A DNA stretch of 64,000 nucleotides from positions 73,943,774 through 74,007,773 of the forward strand of contig CM054141.1 of assembly GCA_028751875.1 (NCBI GenBank), given 5' to 3'. The translations under genes were made by a program, and so were the position numbers. A model generated the notes under the pieces. It was not told where the DNA came from and searched no databases. It was given only the letters and a program-made list of their open reading frames with translations. This document shows, piece by piece, positions 1-12,596 of the stretch (position 1 is its first letter; every line of letters starts with the position of its first letter). Source of the DNA: Rapana venosa (lineage: Eukaryota > Mollusca > Gastropoda > Neogastropoda > Muricidae).

Positions 1-1498
1 TGAGCTCATCATGAACGGAGGCCCAGAGATGTCAGGGCATTAACAATTTCATCTGCCAAGCATCTGGACCAGCAAAGAGTGGCCTGAACAGTGGACCCAA
101 TCCATCATAGTTCACTTCCAAAGAAGGAGAGACCTGAAGAAGGTGCCAAAATTACTGGAACAATCAGTCTGATATGCCATCCAAGCAAAGTTATGCTACG
201 CATTGCCTTCGAACAGACTGAAACCACAAGCAGAAGAAATCCTATCAGAAGAACAGGCAGGCGTGATTCAGAACCAGGTCGAACACTGTCGAACAGATCT
301 TCAACATCAGAATGTACATAGAGAAGCATCTCCAAACATCAGCTAAGCTCTACAACAACTTCATTGACTTCAGAAGGCCTTCGACGCTGTGTGGCAAGAA
401 ATGCTCTGTGGCAAGGTTCATGAGAGACTATAGCTTCGACGAGGACCTGATTCAAGTCATCCAGGCGCGGTATGACACGCTCCCACAGTGCAAGTCCTCA
501 TGGGGGGAGAAATCGGGGAGTTCTTCCGGACTTCAGTTGGAGTTCGACAAGGCTGCCCGCTATCCCACGTTTTTTCACACGTGTTCTTTCTCGCTGGAGA
601 ACATATGCAGGAGGCCTCTCTGGCTTCAAGACCACAATCACAATAGGAGGAAGGCCATGTCTGCAATCTTCTCGATTCGCAGACGATATTGATCTCCATG
701 AGCCGCAGTGAAGAAGAAACTCCAGGATCTCCACTACCTGACTGGAAAATCTGCCAATGCCCACGGTATGGGAGATCAGCACGGAAAGAGCAAGATCCTT
801 GTGAACAGTACCACACGACCACTCCCACCAGCATCAAGATGAGTGGCGAGAACACTAGAGGAGGTGGAAACTTTCAAGTATCTTGGAGCATTCATCACAA
901 AAGAAGAGCTCGAGCACCACAAGAGGTGAAGATCGACTTGCTGTGGCACTCTCCTCCATGACTAAGCTGGCGAAAGTGTGGAGAAGAAACCATCAACATC
1001 AGAACCCACACTAAGGTCAGACTCTACAAGGCACTTCGTCACATCCATTGCTTGTACAGCTGTGACAAGCATGGACCACTTACTTGCCGATTTAGAAAAA
1101 CGTCGCATTCAAGCCTTTGAGTTTGAAGTGCCTCAGGCGGATCTGATCATCACCTACAGAGACCGCAAAAACCAATGATACGTCTGCAGCAGATCGAAGG
1201 CACTTGGCTGGAAACAAGAAACCATTGCTAGATACAGTTCAAACGGAGGAGGAAACGAAGTGGTTTGGCACACCACAAGGCATAATCAGCCTTCAAAGGA
1301 CCAGTCCTGCCATGGAATTGTGGAAGGAGCAAGGAGGCAGGGACGACCACGCAAAAGCTGGATATCCAACATCAAGGAGTGGACCGGCCTCACTATACCA
1401 AGCCTCCTGAAAACAGCCCAGGACAGAACCATTTGGCGGTCCACTTGCAGCGTCCGTGCGGGTACCCCAACGGTCGTCCCGACCAAGGGATGAGTGAG
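1..1498 (+). pseudogene. RTE-clade LINE, reverse transcriptase to C-terminus (decayed, 5' end outside window)
   Basis: Relic of a non-LTR retrotransposon polymerase. Broken frames read in order: the 'SHPSKVMLRI' region near 170, 'EEQAG' near 262, 'NFIDF' near 357 with a decayed KAFD motif next to it, 'IGGRP' and 'FADDID' near 640-700 (catalytic YADD-equivalent motif), 'KRRIQAF' near 1,100, and a C-terminal 'RPNGRPDQG' ending at 1,490. This order and the C-terminal RP.RSRD-type ending are those of mollusc RTE-type LINEs. A short (GAGT)n tract follows, a plausible 3' tail. Many stops and frameshifts make it non-functional. It belongs to the left arm of a long direct duplication; a second, worse copy is at about 8,230-9,440. 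Clade assignment is by eye. Confidence 0.85.
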
Positions 1499-3394
1499 TG
1501 AGTGAGAAATAAAATTTGATGCAGCATCCATATATTTTGTCAGCAAAGAATAGGGCACATTTTGAAATGAAAGGGCCAGAGTTGGAAAAATGATCATTCG
1601 TCTTATCTGCGTTGTTTTCCATAAAGTACAACACCTGGAAAAAAAGTACAGGTAATTTTGTTTACAGCCAAGAGTTGGGAACCAGCTGCACCGAAGTTTG
1701 CTGCCTTGTATCTGTTTCAAAGCAACTCATATTCAAAGAGCCTAATCTTGGTTGGAACCACATCACCATTTGAAAGTTGGTTTCAGCTTAAAACTCTTGC
1801 CCGCCATTGCCTGCTGGTTAATGCTATTTACCACACGACGAGCTAAACACACTCGTTTTGGTTTGTTTGTTGTAACTTCATAAGGTCTTGTCCCTCAAAA
1901 ACTTCTGCTTTCAACAGTTAACCGGATTTAGTGCAGTTTTTGCCTGCTTTGTATTTGATGGATACAAAGGCCATCCAACTGGGCGATCAATAAGGTCTTT
2001 TGCTATGACTAATGCACAATCAGAAATCTCTCTCATGTTGTTTATTTCCTACGCGCAATCGCGTTGGATTTGAAACCTTTATTTTTCACACTGAAATGTA
2101 TCTTTGCGTTGGATGTATCCCTTCAAAGCCAAGGTTGTCATCCAAACATCCTTGAATTTACAGCAGGCCCCCAGAATTGATGCCCTCATGCTGGGATGTA
2201 AAGGGGAAAAACTCTGAGAACGTTCCCCTTGAAAGTGAAAGTTGGCTGCACAATGGTAATAAACACTTTTTGTGAAAAACTAGACTGACTCAAAGCTCAT
2301 GTGATTCTGAACAAATTTGGTAGGTTTGAAATTTAATTTTTCAGCAAACACTGTACCCCTTCAGTCCTTTGTTGTCTGCTAGCTTCCTTAGCCCAATATG
2401 CATGCGCGGGGTCAACGCTGTAGGAATACAGGCAAACCTCATTTGATGATTATTTCCAACTTTCTCATGACTACCTGGTATTGCTCTATGTCCTCAAATC
2501 CATAAACAAGTGCACAGTCCATTTTTTCATACTTTAAAAAATCTATGAAAATAACCAACATTTTTTTGGGACTCCCCATCTATTGGAAAATTCTACATGA
2601 CCCCCAAATTAATACTGGTGTGGAGTGAGCCTTATGGCATTGTCAGGATTCATTTTAGATTTTTATTGACTTTGTTCTGTTTGTAGTTGCTTTCTCCTGA
2701 GAAAAAGCACTTCTTAGCAATCACAATAGACCTCTGACAATTTTCAAGCAAGTCAGTTTTCACAAACATTTAAATCCTGGAGAGGTGTCTCATTTCCAAA
2801 GCTTTAGAAATCTTTACAAAGACAAGCATACCCTCTAGATCTATATGACAGGGGCCCCAGCATCCCCACAGGTTGGGGGCCGTGTAAATGTATTCTTGTG
2901 ACTTTTTGTTTTCTGGGTCAACACCTGTCATTGTGAGTTAGAGTGATGTGTGGAAAGGGAAATCATTTTTTCTTTTGTATGTCCATATTAATAGATTATA
3001 TGCATTAACCATTCTGTGACAATCTTGTGTTGGCAAAAGCATCAGATTATCTCATATTATAGTGCCTCACAAAAAGCTGAAAAAATGAAGCGAAACAAAC
3101 CAAAAAGAAAAAACCCAACAGCGCCGCTCCCCACCCCCTCCAAATCTAGGACACAAAAAGACTACGGGCAATATTGTGCAAGTAGGACAAAAAAAACCCC
3201 ACCCAGATGACAGAAGAAAACAAAGAGATGTAAAAGTGACAGAAGAGAGTTTAAGAAACACAATAACCAGAATGTGGGAACACAGGCAACTGCATCATGA
3301 AGTTTATCAGAAACAAAGAGAGAAGAGTAAATAAGTAATTGGCTTTTTCCCTCATTTCAGTGTTTCGGAGATGGGATGAAATAAATCTGGGTGA

Positions 3395-3620
3395 CAATGA
3401 CACATCAGTAGGACAATGCAGACAGCTGGTGACAATGACCCAGAGACCATGAGATGACAGCAGGTGACAATGAATACAGAAAACGAGATGGCAGCTGGTG
3501 ACAATGAACATAAAGGACATGACAGCTGGTGACAATGAACAGAGAAGATAATGAAATGACAGCTGGTGACAATGACCACATTACACTGTGAGACGATAGA
3601 TGGTGACAATGAACACAGTA
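3395..3620. repeat. Degenerate minisatellite, GACAATGA-containing unit (left arm)
   Basis: Six or so imperfect units share 'agctggtgacaatga' followed by a short variable stretch; spacing is 30-40 bp. The minus-strand open frames here are products of the repeat. The same array is present in the right arm at 11,345-11,585 with nearly the same unit order, so it predates the duplication. Confidence 0.7.
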
Positions 3621-3914
3621 AACTTGCCAGGAACTTTTTGGTTTAAAAAAAATCATGGTAATATGCATATTCCTGTCATTTTGGGCCTCCTATCTGACAG
3701 AGATGAAAAAACAGACACAAAACAAACCACTACCCGTATGTGGTTTCCTGCCTTTATACCAATGTACACCCACAAAATAGTCACCAGATCACCAGTACGA
3801 AAAAAATATACACACAGTATGGGTGTGTTAGAAATTATTAGTATTACTATCATTATTACAATTATTGTTTATAGCCCTTTAACCAGAGGCAACATAAATG
3901 AACAAATCTGAAAA

Positions 3915-4290
3915 AAACATTACCATTGTACATTTCTTAAAGGAATCATATTAAACAGATACAGTGACAGTCTATAAAGTCATCCATTACCCAACAAAAT
4001 TTCAGTAAACAATCCACATTATTCATTATAAGGATGTCAATGGACAATTTATACTAACAAATATTCAGTGACAGTTCATATAAGCCATCATATTGTCATT
4101 GATCTTGTAACAATCCATATAACAATCATTCTGAGGACTGTCAGATGACAATTATTTAAACATTCCATATCGACAACAGATCCAAATAATAATTCCACAT
4201 GATAATCAATGATCATACAAAGGCTTAATGATAATACCTATTTCACAACAGATTCAGTGAAATGGATAAACAATCCATATAAACAACGGT
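3915..4290. repeat. AT-rich degenerate tandem repeat (left arm)
   Basis: Loosely repeated words 'aacaatccatat', 'acaacagat' and 'cagtgacaat' recur every 40-70 bp. No coding potential. The homologous array in the right arm is at about 11,870-12,260. Confidence 0.5.
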
Positions 4291-4374
4291 TCAAGGCAAT
4301 GTCTGCATGGGGGTGCACGGTCTTTGAAAAAAAATAGAATGCATGTTATCTTTTTGCCATCAGCATCAAGACCA

Positions 4375-4640
4375 GACTGATGTTTCCTGGTCAAGACCAT
4401 ACTTTGCCTGCATGTGAAACTGAACCATAACAACAGTGATTGAAAGGAGGATACAGCAATGGAGACCGAGATGCTTTTACAGAATCTTGGTATCTCCAAA
4501 ACAAGAGATCCCATAACTAACAAAACTAGAATAGTGAAAATGGCCTTCAGGCCATATGACGAGCTCCTGACTTCAGAGAAAAACACTTGTAAAACTGAAG
4601 TGTTATGGGCACACCACAAGAAACATGTGGACTGGCCAAG
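4375..4640 (+). pseudogene. RTE-type LINE C-terminal fragment (left arm copy)
   Basis: Reads as the post-RT C-terminal domain of an RTE-like polymerase: 'ETEMLLQNLGIS', 'DPITNKT', 'FRPYDELLTSEK' and then 'GHVTR'-like sequence shifted out of frame ('WAHHKKHVDWP'). The copy is cut at about 4,638, the duplication breakpoint. A longer copy at 12,330-12,800 carries the next motif, 'QGT...GGRRR'-like, in broken frames. Confidence 0.75.
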
Positions 4641-4859
4641 GACATTTGACTTATTAAAATGCGTGAGATGGGTACAATTGTTACAATGTGTGAGCGTGCG
4701 TTTGCGCGTGCGCGAGCGACTGTTTGTGAATGTGCGGACGTACGGGATTTAATAGTGCGCACATGAGAAAAAGTGAATTTTGTTGGGGTGGGGTTTGTGG
4801 TGGCTGAGTATTGATGATTTGTGGATGCTTTTTATCTCATGATGGGTGGTGCTGATGTT

Positions 4860-4985
4860 GGACAGTGTGTGTGTGTTTTAAATATTATGTTTTTAAATGT
4901 TTATGTTTTTATGTATGGCGAGTCACCAGCGGATTTCTCTGTCTCTTTGAGGTAATAAACGCTTTTGATTTTGAATTTGAATTTG
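4860..4985 (+). repeat. LINE-like 3' terminus with TTTGAATT-type tail
   Basis: The sequence 'ggtaataaacgcttttgatt' runs into 'ttgaatttgaatttg', a short tandem tail typical of RTE/CR1 3' ends. No coding sequence is attached. It could be a solo 3' UTR fragment or chance low complexity. Confidence 0.4.
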
Positions 4986-5174
4986 TATGTGTGTGCTTGG
5001 GGATGTAAATTGCTTTTGCATTATCTACTAAGTCTGCTATTAATATTTGTCTCGTCTAGTTTACTAGGCGGCGCCTGTGTTCTGTCCCTGTGTTGTTACT
5101 TTCCCATAAAAAAAAACAAAAAACTTGTGATGAATTTGTTGACGTTTCTTTCCGTTAGCTAACATTATATTTTC

Positions 5175-5405
5175 TTGGTTTTTCTCCTTTACATTAGGAA
5201 GGGGGGGAGGGGGTTGTTTGGTTGTTTTGTGTTGTTGTTGGGTGTGGGTTTTTTTTTGTTTTTTTTTGTGGGGGTGGGGGTGGGTGGGGGTGGGGGGGCG
5301 ATTATTTGGTTGTCCCCTCTTCCTTGTTGTTGTTGCTGCTTTTTATTTGGTTCATGGATTCTTTGTATTTTTTTGTTGTTGTTTCTGTGGGGTTTTTTGT
5401 TAGTT
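5175..5405. repeat. G/T-rich low-complexity tract
   Basis: Long runs of G and T with little else. The plus-strand 'hydrophobic' open frames here are composition artefacts. Confidence 0.7.
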
Positions 5406-5409
5406 TTGT

Positions 5410-6120
5410 AGTCTTCAGTGCGTCCGCCCACCTTGCGTTCCAGTCTCCTGGATATCAAGATGTCTTTCTTATTCACCTTATCGATGATGCCCTGTAGTTG
5501 ATTGTAGAATTCCTCTAACGACTTCATCATCGTGATCCGTTGTTGGTGCGTAGCTTGAATCACTGTGATGTTTGAATGGGCTGCCCTGAGGCGGATGGCC
5601 ATAAGCCGCTGTTTACTGGGTAGTATCCTATTAACCGAGTTCTTGATGTTCTTGTTGACAAGCATGCCTACGCCATTAATATGTTTGTCCTGCTCTCCGC
5701 TATAGTAGAGCATATGTCCCTCGTCAGTATGGTTTCACCGTGCTCTTTCCATCTGACCTCACAGAGACCTACCAGATGCCAGGTGTACCTGTCCAGCTCG
5801 TATAGCAGTTCTTGGAGTTTGCCTGTTTGGGCCAGACTTTGACTTTTCCACGTTGCGATGGTGATGTAGTCCCTTCCTCTGATCTTTTTGTAGGGTTCCA
5901 CCAGTAGCACATTTGGGCGCCTCCGCCCTGGTGGCAGACGGAAGGCGTGATCCTTGTTGATCCGGGCGGCGACCGTTCCGGTATATTCTTTATTGTTGTC
6001 CATTCCATGTAGCGTGTCTTGGGCAAAAGTAGCCTGCGGCGCCCATCCCTCTCCAGGCGTGATTTTGGGGTTGGGTTGACTCCCCACATGTCACAGGTGG
6101 TACCGGAGTCCATGGTTACC
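5410..6120 (-). pseudogene. RTE-type LINE apurinic endonuclease domain, N-terminal half
   Basis: On the minus strand, frames read 'ITIATWKSQSLAQTGKLQEL' (the canonical TWN motif has become TWK), 'LVGLCEVRWKEHGET' (the E..W metal/DNA-contact region of APE-like endonucleases), 'YSGEQDKHINGVG', 'RLMAIRLRAA', 'NITVIQ' and 'DKVNKKDILI', where homology stops at about 5,410 just before the D-N catalytic motif. Family behaviour: this domain nicks target DNA before reverse transcription. Frameshifts separate the blocks. The downstream half of the same domain appears in plus orientation from about 7,215, so this may be the inverted 5' part of that insertion. Confidence 0.8.
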
Positions 6121-6291
6121 GGTAGCAGAGGACACCTCTGACCTGACCTGCTCCATGAATGGCAGGTGGCAAATGCGACAGGGTGTTTCTGCGGTACTGT
6201 ACCTTGCAGTTCAGCACAGGGTTCACCATGTTTGTTGATGCTGACATGCCAACTGGTTTCATCTTCATGACGAATAGGATGTTTTCACCTT

Positions 6292-6466
6292 CACCTGTCC
6301 AAATGAAGCAATGTGACCTTCACCTGTCCAAATGAAGCAATGTGACCTTCACCTGTCCAAATGAAGCAATGTGACCTTCACCTGTCCAAATGAAGCAATG
6401 TGACCTTCACCTGTCCAAATGAAGCAATGTGACCTTCACCTGTCCAAATGAAGCAATGTGACGAAA
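6292..6466. repeat. 29-bp tandem repeat, six copies
   Basis: Unit 'cacctgtccaaatgaagc' plus 'aatgtgacctt', at 6,292, 6,321, 6,350, 6,379, 6,408 and 6,437, nearly identical. The low divergence indicates recent expansion or active homogenisation. Confidence 0.95.
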
Positions 6467-6495
6467 CACTGAAAGTAGGCCCTGTTGCCACCGGA

Positions 6496-6669
6496 AGAGA
6501 GTGGAGAGAGAGAGAGAGAGAGAGAGAGTGTGTGTGTGTGTGTGTGTGTGTGAGTGTGTGTGTGTGTGAGTGAGTGTGTGTGTGAGTGAGTGTGTGTGTG
6601 AGTGAGTGTGTGTGTGAGTGAGTGTGTGTGTGAGTGAGTGTGTGTACTGTGTGGTGTGTGTGTGTGAGT

Positions 6670-6700
<31 letters not shown>

Positions 6701-7026
6701 GTGAGTGTTGAGTGAGTGAGTGTGTGTGTACTGTGGTGTGTGTGTGAGTGAGTGAGTGTGTGTGTGTGAGTGAGTGTGAGAGTGTGTTGTGTGTGTGTGT
6801 GTTGTGGAGAGAGAGAGTGTGTGTGTGTGAGTGTGAGTGTGGTGTGTGTGTGTGTGAGTGGTGTGTGTGTGTGTGAGTGGTGAGTGGTGTGTGATTGTAG
6901 TGTGGTGAGTAGTGTTGTGTGTGTGTGTGTGGTGTGTGATGAGTGTGGTGATGTAGTGTATGTGTGAGTGAGTGAGTGCTGTGTGTCGTGAGAGTGAGTG
7001 AGTGTTGTGTGTGTGTGTGTGTGCTG
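6496..7026. repeat. (GA)n / (GT)n / (GTGA)n microsatellite
   Basis: A (GA) run followed by more than 500 bp of GT with GAGT interruptions. The 222-residue His/Thr minus-strand frame across it is an artefact of the repeat. Confidence 0.95.
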
Positions 7027-7214
7027 TGAAGGATAGATAATTTCACTCAGTACTTATAAGCCCAACACCTGAGTCAAAGTGTAGCTGTAAAATTTTGTAC
7101 TTGAATTGGTTTGTATTTTCGGTCCCAAAAAAAACAAACAAAACCCCCCCCCCAAAAAGTTTATTCTTTCCCCTTAAAAAAAATTTAAATTTAAAAACTA
7201 ATCAAATAAAAAGC

Positions 7215-9440
7215 AACTCCAAAGAAGGACTTTCTTGTGATCCGGGCGACTGGAATGCCAAACGGCCTGACGCTTATGCCCAATGGCCGGGGCAGTAGGC
7301 CCGTTTTGGCGTGGAAAACACAAATGATAGAGGTTCAATTTTTGGGAAATTCGCAGCACCCCACTCTTACTGTTCCCAAACACCTTATACCCCACAAGAC
7401 ATAAAGAAGAACGACTGGCACTCACCAAAGGAAAAACTAACCAGTTTGCTACTTTTGGGCCCCCAAACAAATTAAGTCGAGCATCAAAAAAGCCCAGACA
7501 AGAAGTTTCCCTGGCGCTGTACGGCAGTGACCCGACAGGGTATCTGACCCTACAGTCAAGCTAAGACCAAGAACCAGAAGAAAAACCCCCGTTGCGGTTA
7601 AACATGGAAAAGCTGAAGGACCCCATCGCAAAATCTTTAAAGCTGAGATGGGGGCAGTTTTGCAGCATTGAATTTCCTCCAAGATGACATAACAACCCCG
7701 AGACCTTCACAAGACCTTTCAGGGGACAGCGCTGGGACCCTTTGGGGAAAGAGAGAAAAAAAACCCAACCGGGGGTTCCAACGATATTCGGGACCTGTGC
7801 GACCAAACGTGGGGGCAAAACCCATGAAAACAAAACCCCGAAACGGCCGAAGATTTAGAACATAAACAGTAAATAAAGAAAAAGATGCTGGGCCTGGGGA
7901 ACTGGATGTCAGAAAAATGCCCCAAAGGTTGAGAAGGCAATGGCGAAAGAGACAGCAAAGAGCGTACCAGACCATAAAGGTTAACCCAAATCCCAGCAGC
8001 CAAAGACCTCCGTTTTTGAAGACAAAAAGGGGTCACCCCTTACAAGACGCCACTATTATGAAGAGATGGACAAATATTAAGCCCTGTACACTCAACTGAA
8101 GGTGACCCAACAAACTTCACGAGCAAGACCCCAACCAAAAACCCTGAAAGCCACAGGGCTGGAGGAAGAGGTGAAGAACAGTAAGACCCCGAAAGGGGCA
8201 AGTCACCGGGGAATTGACAACACCCCGGCGAGCTCATCAAAAAGGGAGGCCCAGAGATAAACGGGGCATTAAAATCATTCCCAAACGATCTGGCCCAGCA
8301 AAAGGGGCCCTGAACAGGGGCCCCCAACCATCATATTCCATTTCCCAAAGAAGGGAGACCTAAAAAGGGCCCAAAATAACAGAACAACGTCTGAAAAGCC
8401 CCAAGAAGTTACACCATTCCCTTGAAAAATTAAAAACCCAAGCAGAAAAATCCATCAAAGAACAGGCAGGAAGACCGGGGTCGAAGACGCCCCAACAACC
8501 CACCAAACTATAAAACATCCCCCCAAATCCACCCCAGCTCTACCAACTTCATTGACTTCAAGAAGGCCTTCGCCCGAGGTGGCAAAAAGCTTTTGGGGGC
8601 AAGTCATGGGGAACTAAGTCTCAAACGAGACTGATTCAATCATCCCAGGGCTGTAGACAGCTCCCACAGTGCAGTCCTCAGGGGAAAATCGGGATCTTCC
8701 GACTTCATGAGTTCGAAAAGGCGCTATCCCCCTTTTTCCGTTCCTGGAGACACAGCAGAGGCCCTTTGGCTTCAGACACAATCCATAGGAGGAAGGCAGT
8801 CTGCAATCTTGTTGCGAGTATGTGTGTCAGGCGTAGGAAGAACTAGGGATTGCAACCAGAGGATGCAATGGTGTGGAGATGGGTGTGATGATCCTAGTGA
8901 ACAGTCAACTCCCGAGTGAGTGAGTGGCGAGATAGAGATGGGGGTACTTGTATTTGGAGAGTGCAGTAAGTGGCGGCATGAGGAGTGTGAAGAGCTTGTG
9001 TTGACTCTCTGTGTGGGGAAAGTGTGGAGAGTCGACCCAGAGTGTGGTGTTTGTGTATGATGATCTTGTTGTACAGTGGAGCAGGGAAATTGTTGGGATG
9101 AGTGGTGTGGCTTCAAGCCTTGAGATGAGTGTCAGTGGAGTTGAATGACGTTAGAGGCAAACGGACTAGCTGGAGCAGATTGAGGTGGCGGGGAAACAAG
9201 AACCATTGCTGATGTGTAAGTGTGTTATGTGTGTTTGGCCGAGAGAACAACTAACAGCTTATAAGCCCAACCTGAGTGAAATGGTTATGCTGTATAGGAT
9301 GTAGAACTTGAAGTTGTATGCTCGATAACCAAAGAAGACACCAACACACCCCCAAACGTCTAAATTACTTTCCCTAAAAAATTTAAAGGTACAACTACAT
9401 CTCCGTGCGGGATCCCAAGGTTCCGCAGGATGAGTGAGGA
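7215..9440 (+). pseudogene. RTE-clade LINE: endonuclease C-terminal half, linker and RT (heavily decayed)
   Basis: Starts in the endonuclease just before the D-N catalytic motif ('KKDFLVI'), then 'PDAYAQWPG', 'HSPK', 'SIKKAQTRSFPG' and the linker block 'KLRPRTRRK' near 7,560. From about 8,230 it parallels the RT relic at window position 1 onward, with 'NFIDFKKAF' near 8,540. Nearly every motif is interrupted. Runs of A, C and G look inflated or collapsed, so part of the damage may be poor consensus. It is 5' truncated at the point where the minus-strand fragment at 5,410 ends. Confidence 0.75.
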
Positions 9441-12400
9441 GGAGAAATAAATATGCAGCATCCATATTGTCAGCAAAGAATAGGGCACATTTTGAAATGA
9501 AAGGGCCAGAGTTGGAAAAATGATCATTCGTCTTATCTGCGTTGTTTTCCATAAAGTACAACACCTGGAAAAAAAGTACAGGTAATTTTGTTTACAGCCA
9601 AGAGTTGGGAACCAGCTGCACCGAAGTTTGCTGCCTTGTATCTGTTTCAAAGCAACTCATATTCAAAGAGCCAAATCTTGGTTGGACCACATCACCATTT
9701 TGAAGTTGGTTTCAGCTTCAAACTCTTGCCCGCCATTGCCTGCTGGTTAATGCTATTTACCACACGAGGAGCTAAAACACTCGTTTTGGTTGTTTGTTGT
9801 AACTTCATAAGTCTAGCCCTCAAACTCTGCTTTCAACAGTTACACCGGATTTAGTGCAGTTTTTGCCTTGCTTTGTATTTGATGGATACAAAGCCATCCA
9901 ACCAGGGCGATCAATACAGGTCTTTTGCTGACTAACTGCACAATCAGAAATCTCTCTCCTGTTGTTTATTTCATCCGCGCAAACGCGTGCATTTGAACCT
10001 TTATTTTTTCACACTGAAATGTATCTTTGCGTTGGATGTATCCCTTCAAAGCCAAGGTTGTCATCCAAACATCCTTGAATTTACAGCAGGCCCCCAGAAT
10101 TGATGCCCTCATGCTGGGATGTAAAGGGGAAAAACTCTGAGAACGTTCCCCTTGAAAGTGAAAGTTGGCTGCACACTGGTAATAAAAAATCACTCTTTTT
10201 TGTTTTTAAATCTTAATAACTGCACTAAAAGGCTTCATGTGATTCCCGAACAAATTTGGTAGGTTTGAAATTTAATTTTTCAGCAAACACTGTACCCCTT
10301 CAGTCCTTTGTTGTCTGCTAGCTTCCTTAGCCCAATATGCATGCGCGGGGTCAACGCTGTAGGAATACAGGCAAACCTCATTTGATGATTATTTCCAACT
10401 TTCTCATGACTACCTGGTATTGCTCTATGTCCTCAATCCCATAAACAAGTGCACAGTCCATTTTTTCATACTTTAAAAAAATCTATGAAAATAACCAACA
10501 TTTTTTTGGGGACTCCCACTCTATAGAAAATTCTACATGACCCCCAAATTACTACTGGTGTGGAGTGAGCCTTATGGCATTGGTCAGGATCATTTTAGAT
10601 TTTTATTGACTTTGTTCTTGTTTGTAGTTGCTTTCTCCTTGAGAAAAAGCACTTCTTAGCAATCACAATAGACCTCTGACACATTTTTACAAGCCAAAGT
10701 CAGTTTTCACAAACATTTATGATCCTGGAGAGGTGTCTCATTTTCCAAAGCTTTAAGAAATCTTTACAAAGCAAGCAAACCCTCTAGATCTATACTGACA
10801 GGGCCCCCAGCATCCCCACAGGGTTGGGGGCGTAAATAGTATATCTTGTGACTTTTTGTTTTCTGGGTTCAACACCTTGTCATTGTGAGTTAGAGTGATG
10901 TGTGAAAGGGAAATCATTTTTTCTTTCTGAATGTCCATATAATAGATTATATGCATTAACCATTCTGTGACAATCTTGTGTTGGCAAAAGCATCAGATTA
11001 TCACAGTATTATAGTGCCTCACAAAAAAAGCTGAACCAAATGAAGCGAAACAAACCAAAAAGAAAAAACCCAACAGCGCCCGCTCCCCACCCCCCCCAAA
11101 TCTAGGACAAAAAAGAAACGGGCAATATTGTGCAAGTAGGACAAAAAAACCCCCACCCAGATGACAGACAGAAACAAAGAGATGTAAAAGTGACAGAAGA
11201 GAGTTTAAGAACACAATAACCAGAATGTGGGAACACAGGCACTGCATCATGAAGTTTATTCAGAAACAAAGAGAGAAGTAAAATAAGAATTGGCTTTCTT
11301 CCCTCATTTCAGTTGTTTGCGGTGAATGGGACTGAAATAAATCTGGGTGACAATGACCACATCAGTAGACAATGACATGACAGCTGGTGACAATGACCAC
11401 AGAAGACCATGAGATGACAGCAGGTGACAATGAATACAGAAAACGAGATGGCAGCTGGTGACAATGAACATAAAGGACATGACAGCTGGTGACAATGAAC
11501 AGAGAAGATAATGAAATGACAGCTGGTGACAATGACCACATTACACTGTGAGACGATAGATGGTGACAATGAACACAGTAAACTTGCCAGGAACTTTTTG
11601 GAAAAAAAAAATCAGGAATTTTTGCATTAATATATTCCTGTCATTTTGGGCCTCCTATCTGACAGAGATGAAAAAACAGACACAAAACAAACCACTACCC
11701 GTATGTGGTTTCCTGCCTTTATACCAATGTACACCCACAAAACTAGTCACCAGATCACCAGTACGAAAAAACTATACACACAGTATGGGTGTGTTAGAAA
11801 TTATTAGTATTACTATCATTATTACAATTATTGTTTATAGCCCTTTAACCAGAGGCAACATAAATGAACAAATCTGAAAAAACATTACCATGTACAATTT
11901 CTTAAAGAATCATATTAACAGATACAGTGACAGTCTATACAGTCATCCATACTAACAAAATATTCAGTAACAATCCACATAATCATTATAAGGACTGTCA
12001 ATGACAATTTATACTAACAACATATTCAGTGACAGTTCATATAGCCATCCATATTGACATCAGATCTTGTAACAATCCATATAACAATCATTCTGAGGAC
12101 TGTCAGTGACAATTCATTTAACATTCCATATCGACAACAGATCCAAATAATAATCCACATGATAATCAATATCATACAAAGGGCTGTAAATGATAATCCA
12201 TATTCACAACAGATTCAGTGACAATGGATATAACAATCCATATAAACAACAGGTTCAGCAATGTCTGCATGGGGGTGCACTGTCTTTTAAAAAAAATAGA
12301 ATGCACTGTTGTCTTTTTGCCATCAGCATCAAGACCAGACTGATGTTTCCTGGTCAAGTCCATACTTTTGCATGCATGTGAAACATGAACCATAACAACA

Positions 12401-12596
12401 GAGATTGAAAGGAGGATACAGGCAATGGAGACGAGATGCTTTTACAGAATTCTTGGTATCTCAAACAGAGATCACATAACTAACAAAACTAGAATAGAAA
12501 ATGCCTTCAGGCCATATGAAGAGCTCCTGACTTCAGAGAAAAAACTGTAAACTGAAGTGTTATGGGCACACCACAAGAACATGTGGACTGGCCAAG
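8230..12596. repeat. Right arm of the long direct duplication
   Basis: Matches 1-4,640 in order and orientation. The RTE part (8,230-9,440) is far more damaged than its partner, while 9,470-12,596 is very similar to 1,539-4,640. No gene is visible in 9,440-11,345. Confidence 0.85.
11345..11585. repeat. Degenerate minisatellite, GACAATGA-containing unit (right arm)
   Basis: Counterpart of the array at 3,395-3,620, with the same succession of variant units, including the 'acattacactgtgagacgat' unit near the right end. Confidence 0.7.

Larger units (their letters stand above)
1..4640. repeat. Left arm of a long direct duplication
   Basis: Sequence from the window start to about 4,640 recurs in the same order at about 8,230-12,596, offset about 7.95 kb. 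Shared landmarks are the RTE relic, the stretch starting 'cagcaaagaatagggcacat' (1,539 and 9,470), a (GACAATGA)-rich minisatellite and an RTE C-terminal piece. Differences are mostly single-base indels. The left arm stops inside the RTE fragment at about 4,638, whereas the right arm continues that frame, so the right arm better represents the older junction. It may be a real segmental duplication or two haplotypes left side by side. Between 1,500 and 3,390 I see no gene. Confidence 0.85.

Noticed and set aside
6378..7046. 222-residue His/Thr-rich minus-strand frame
   Set aside because: Translation of a GT microsatellite and a 29-bp repeat.
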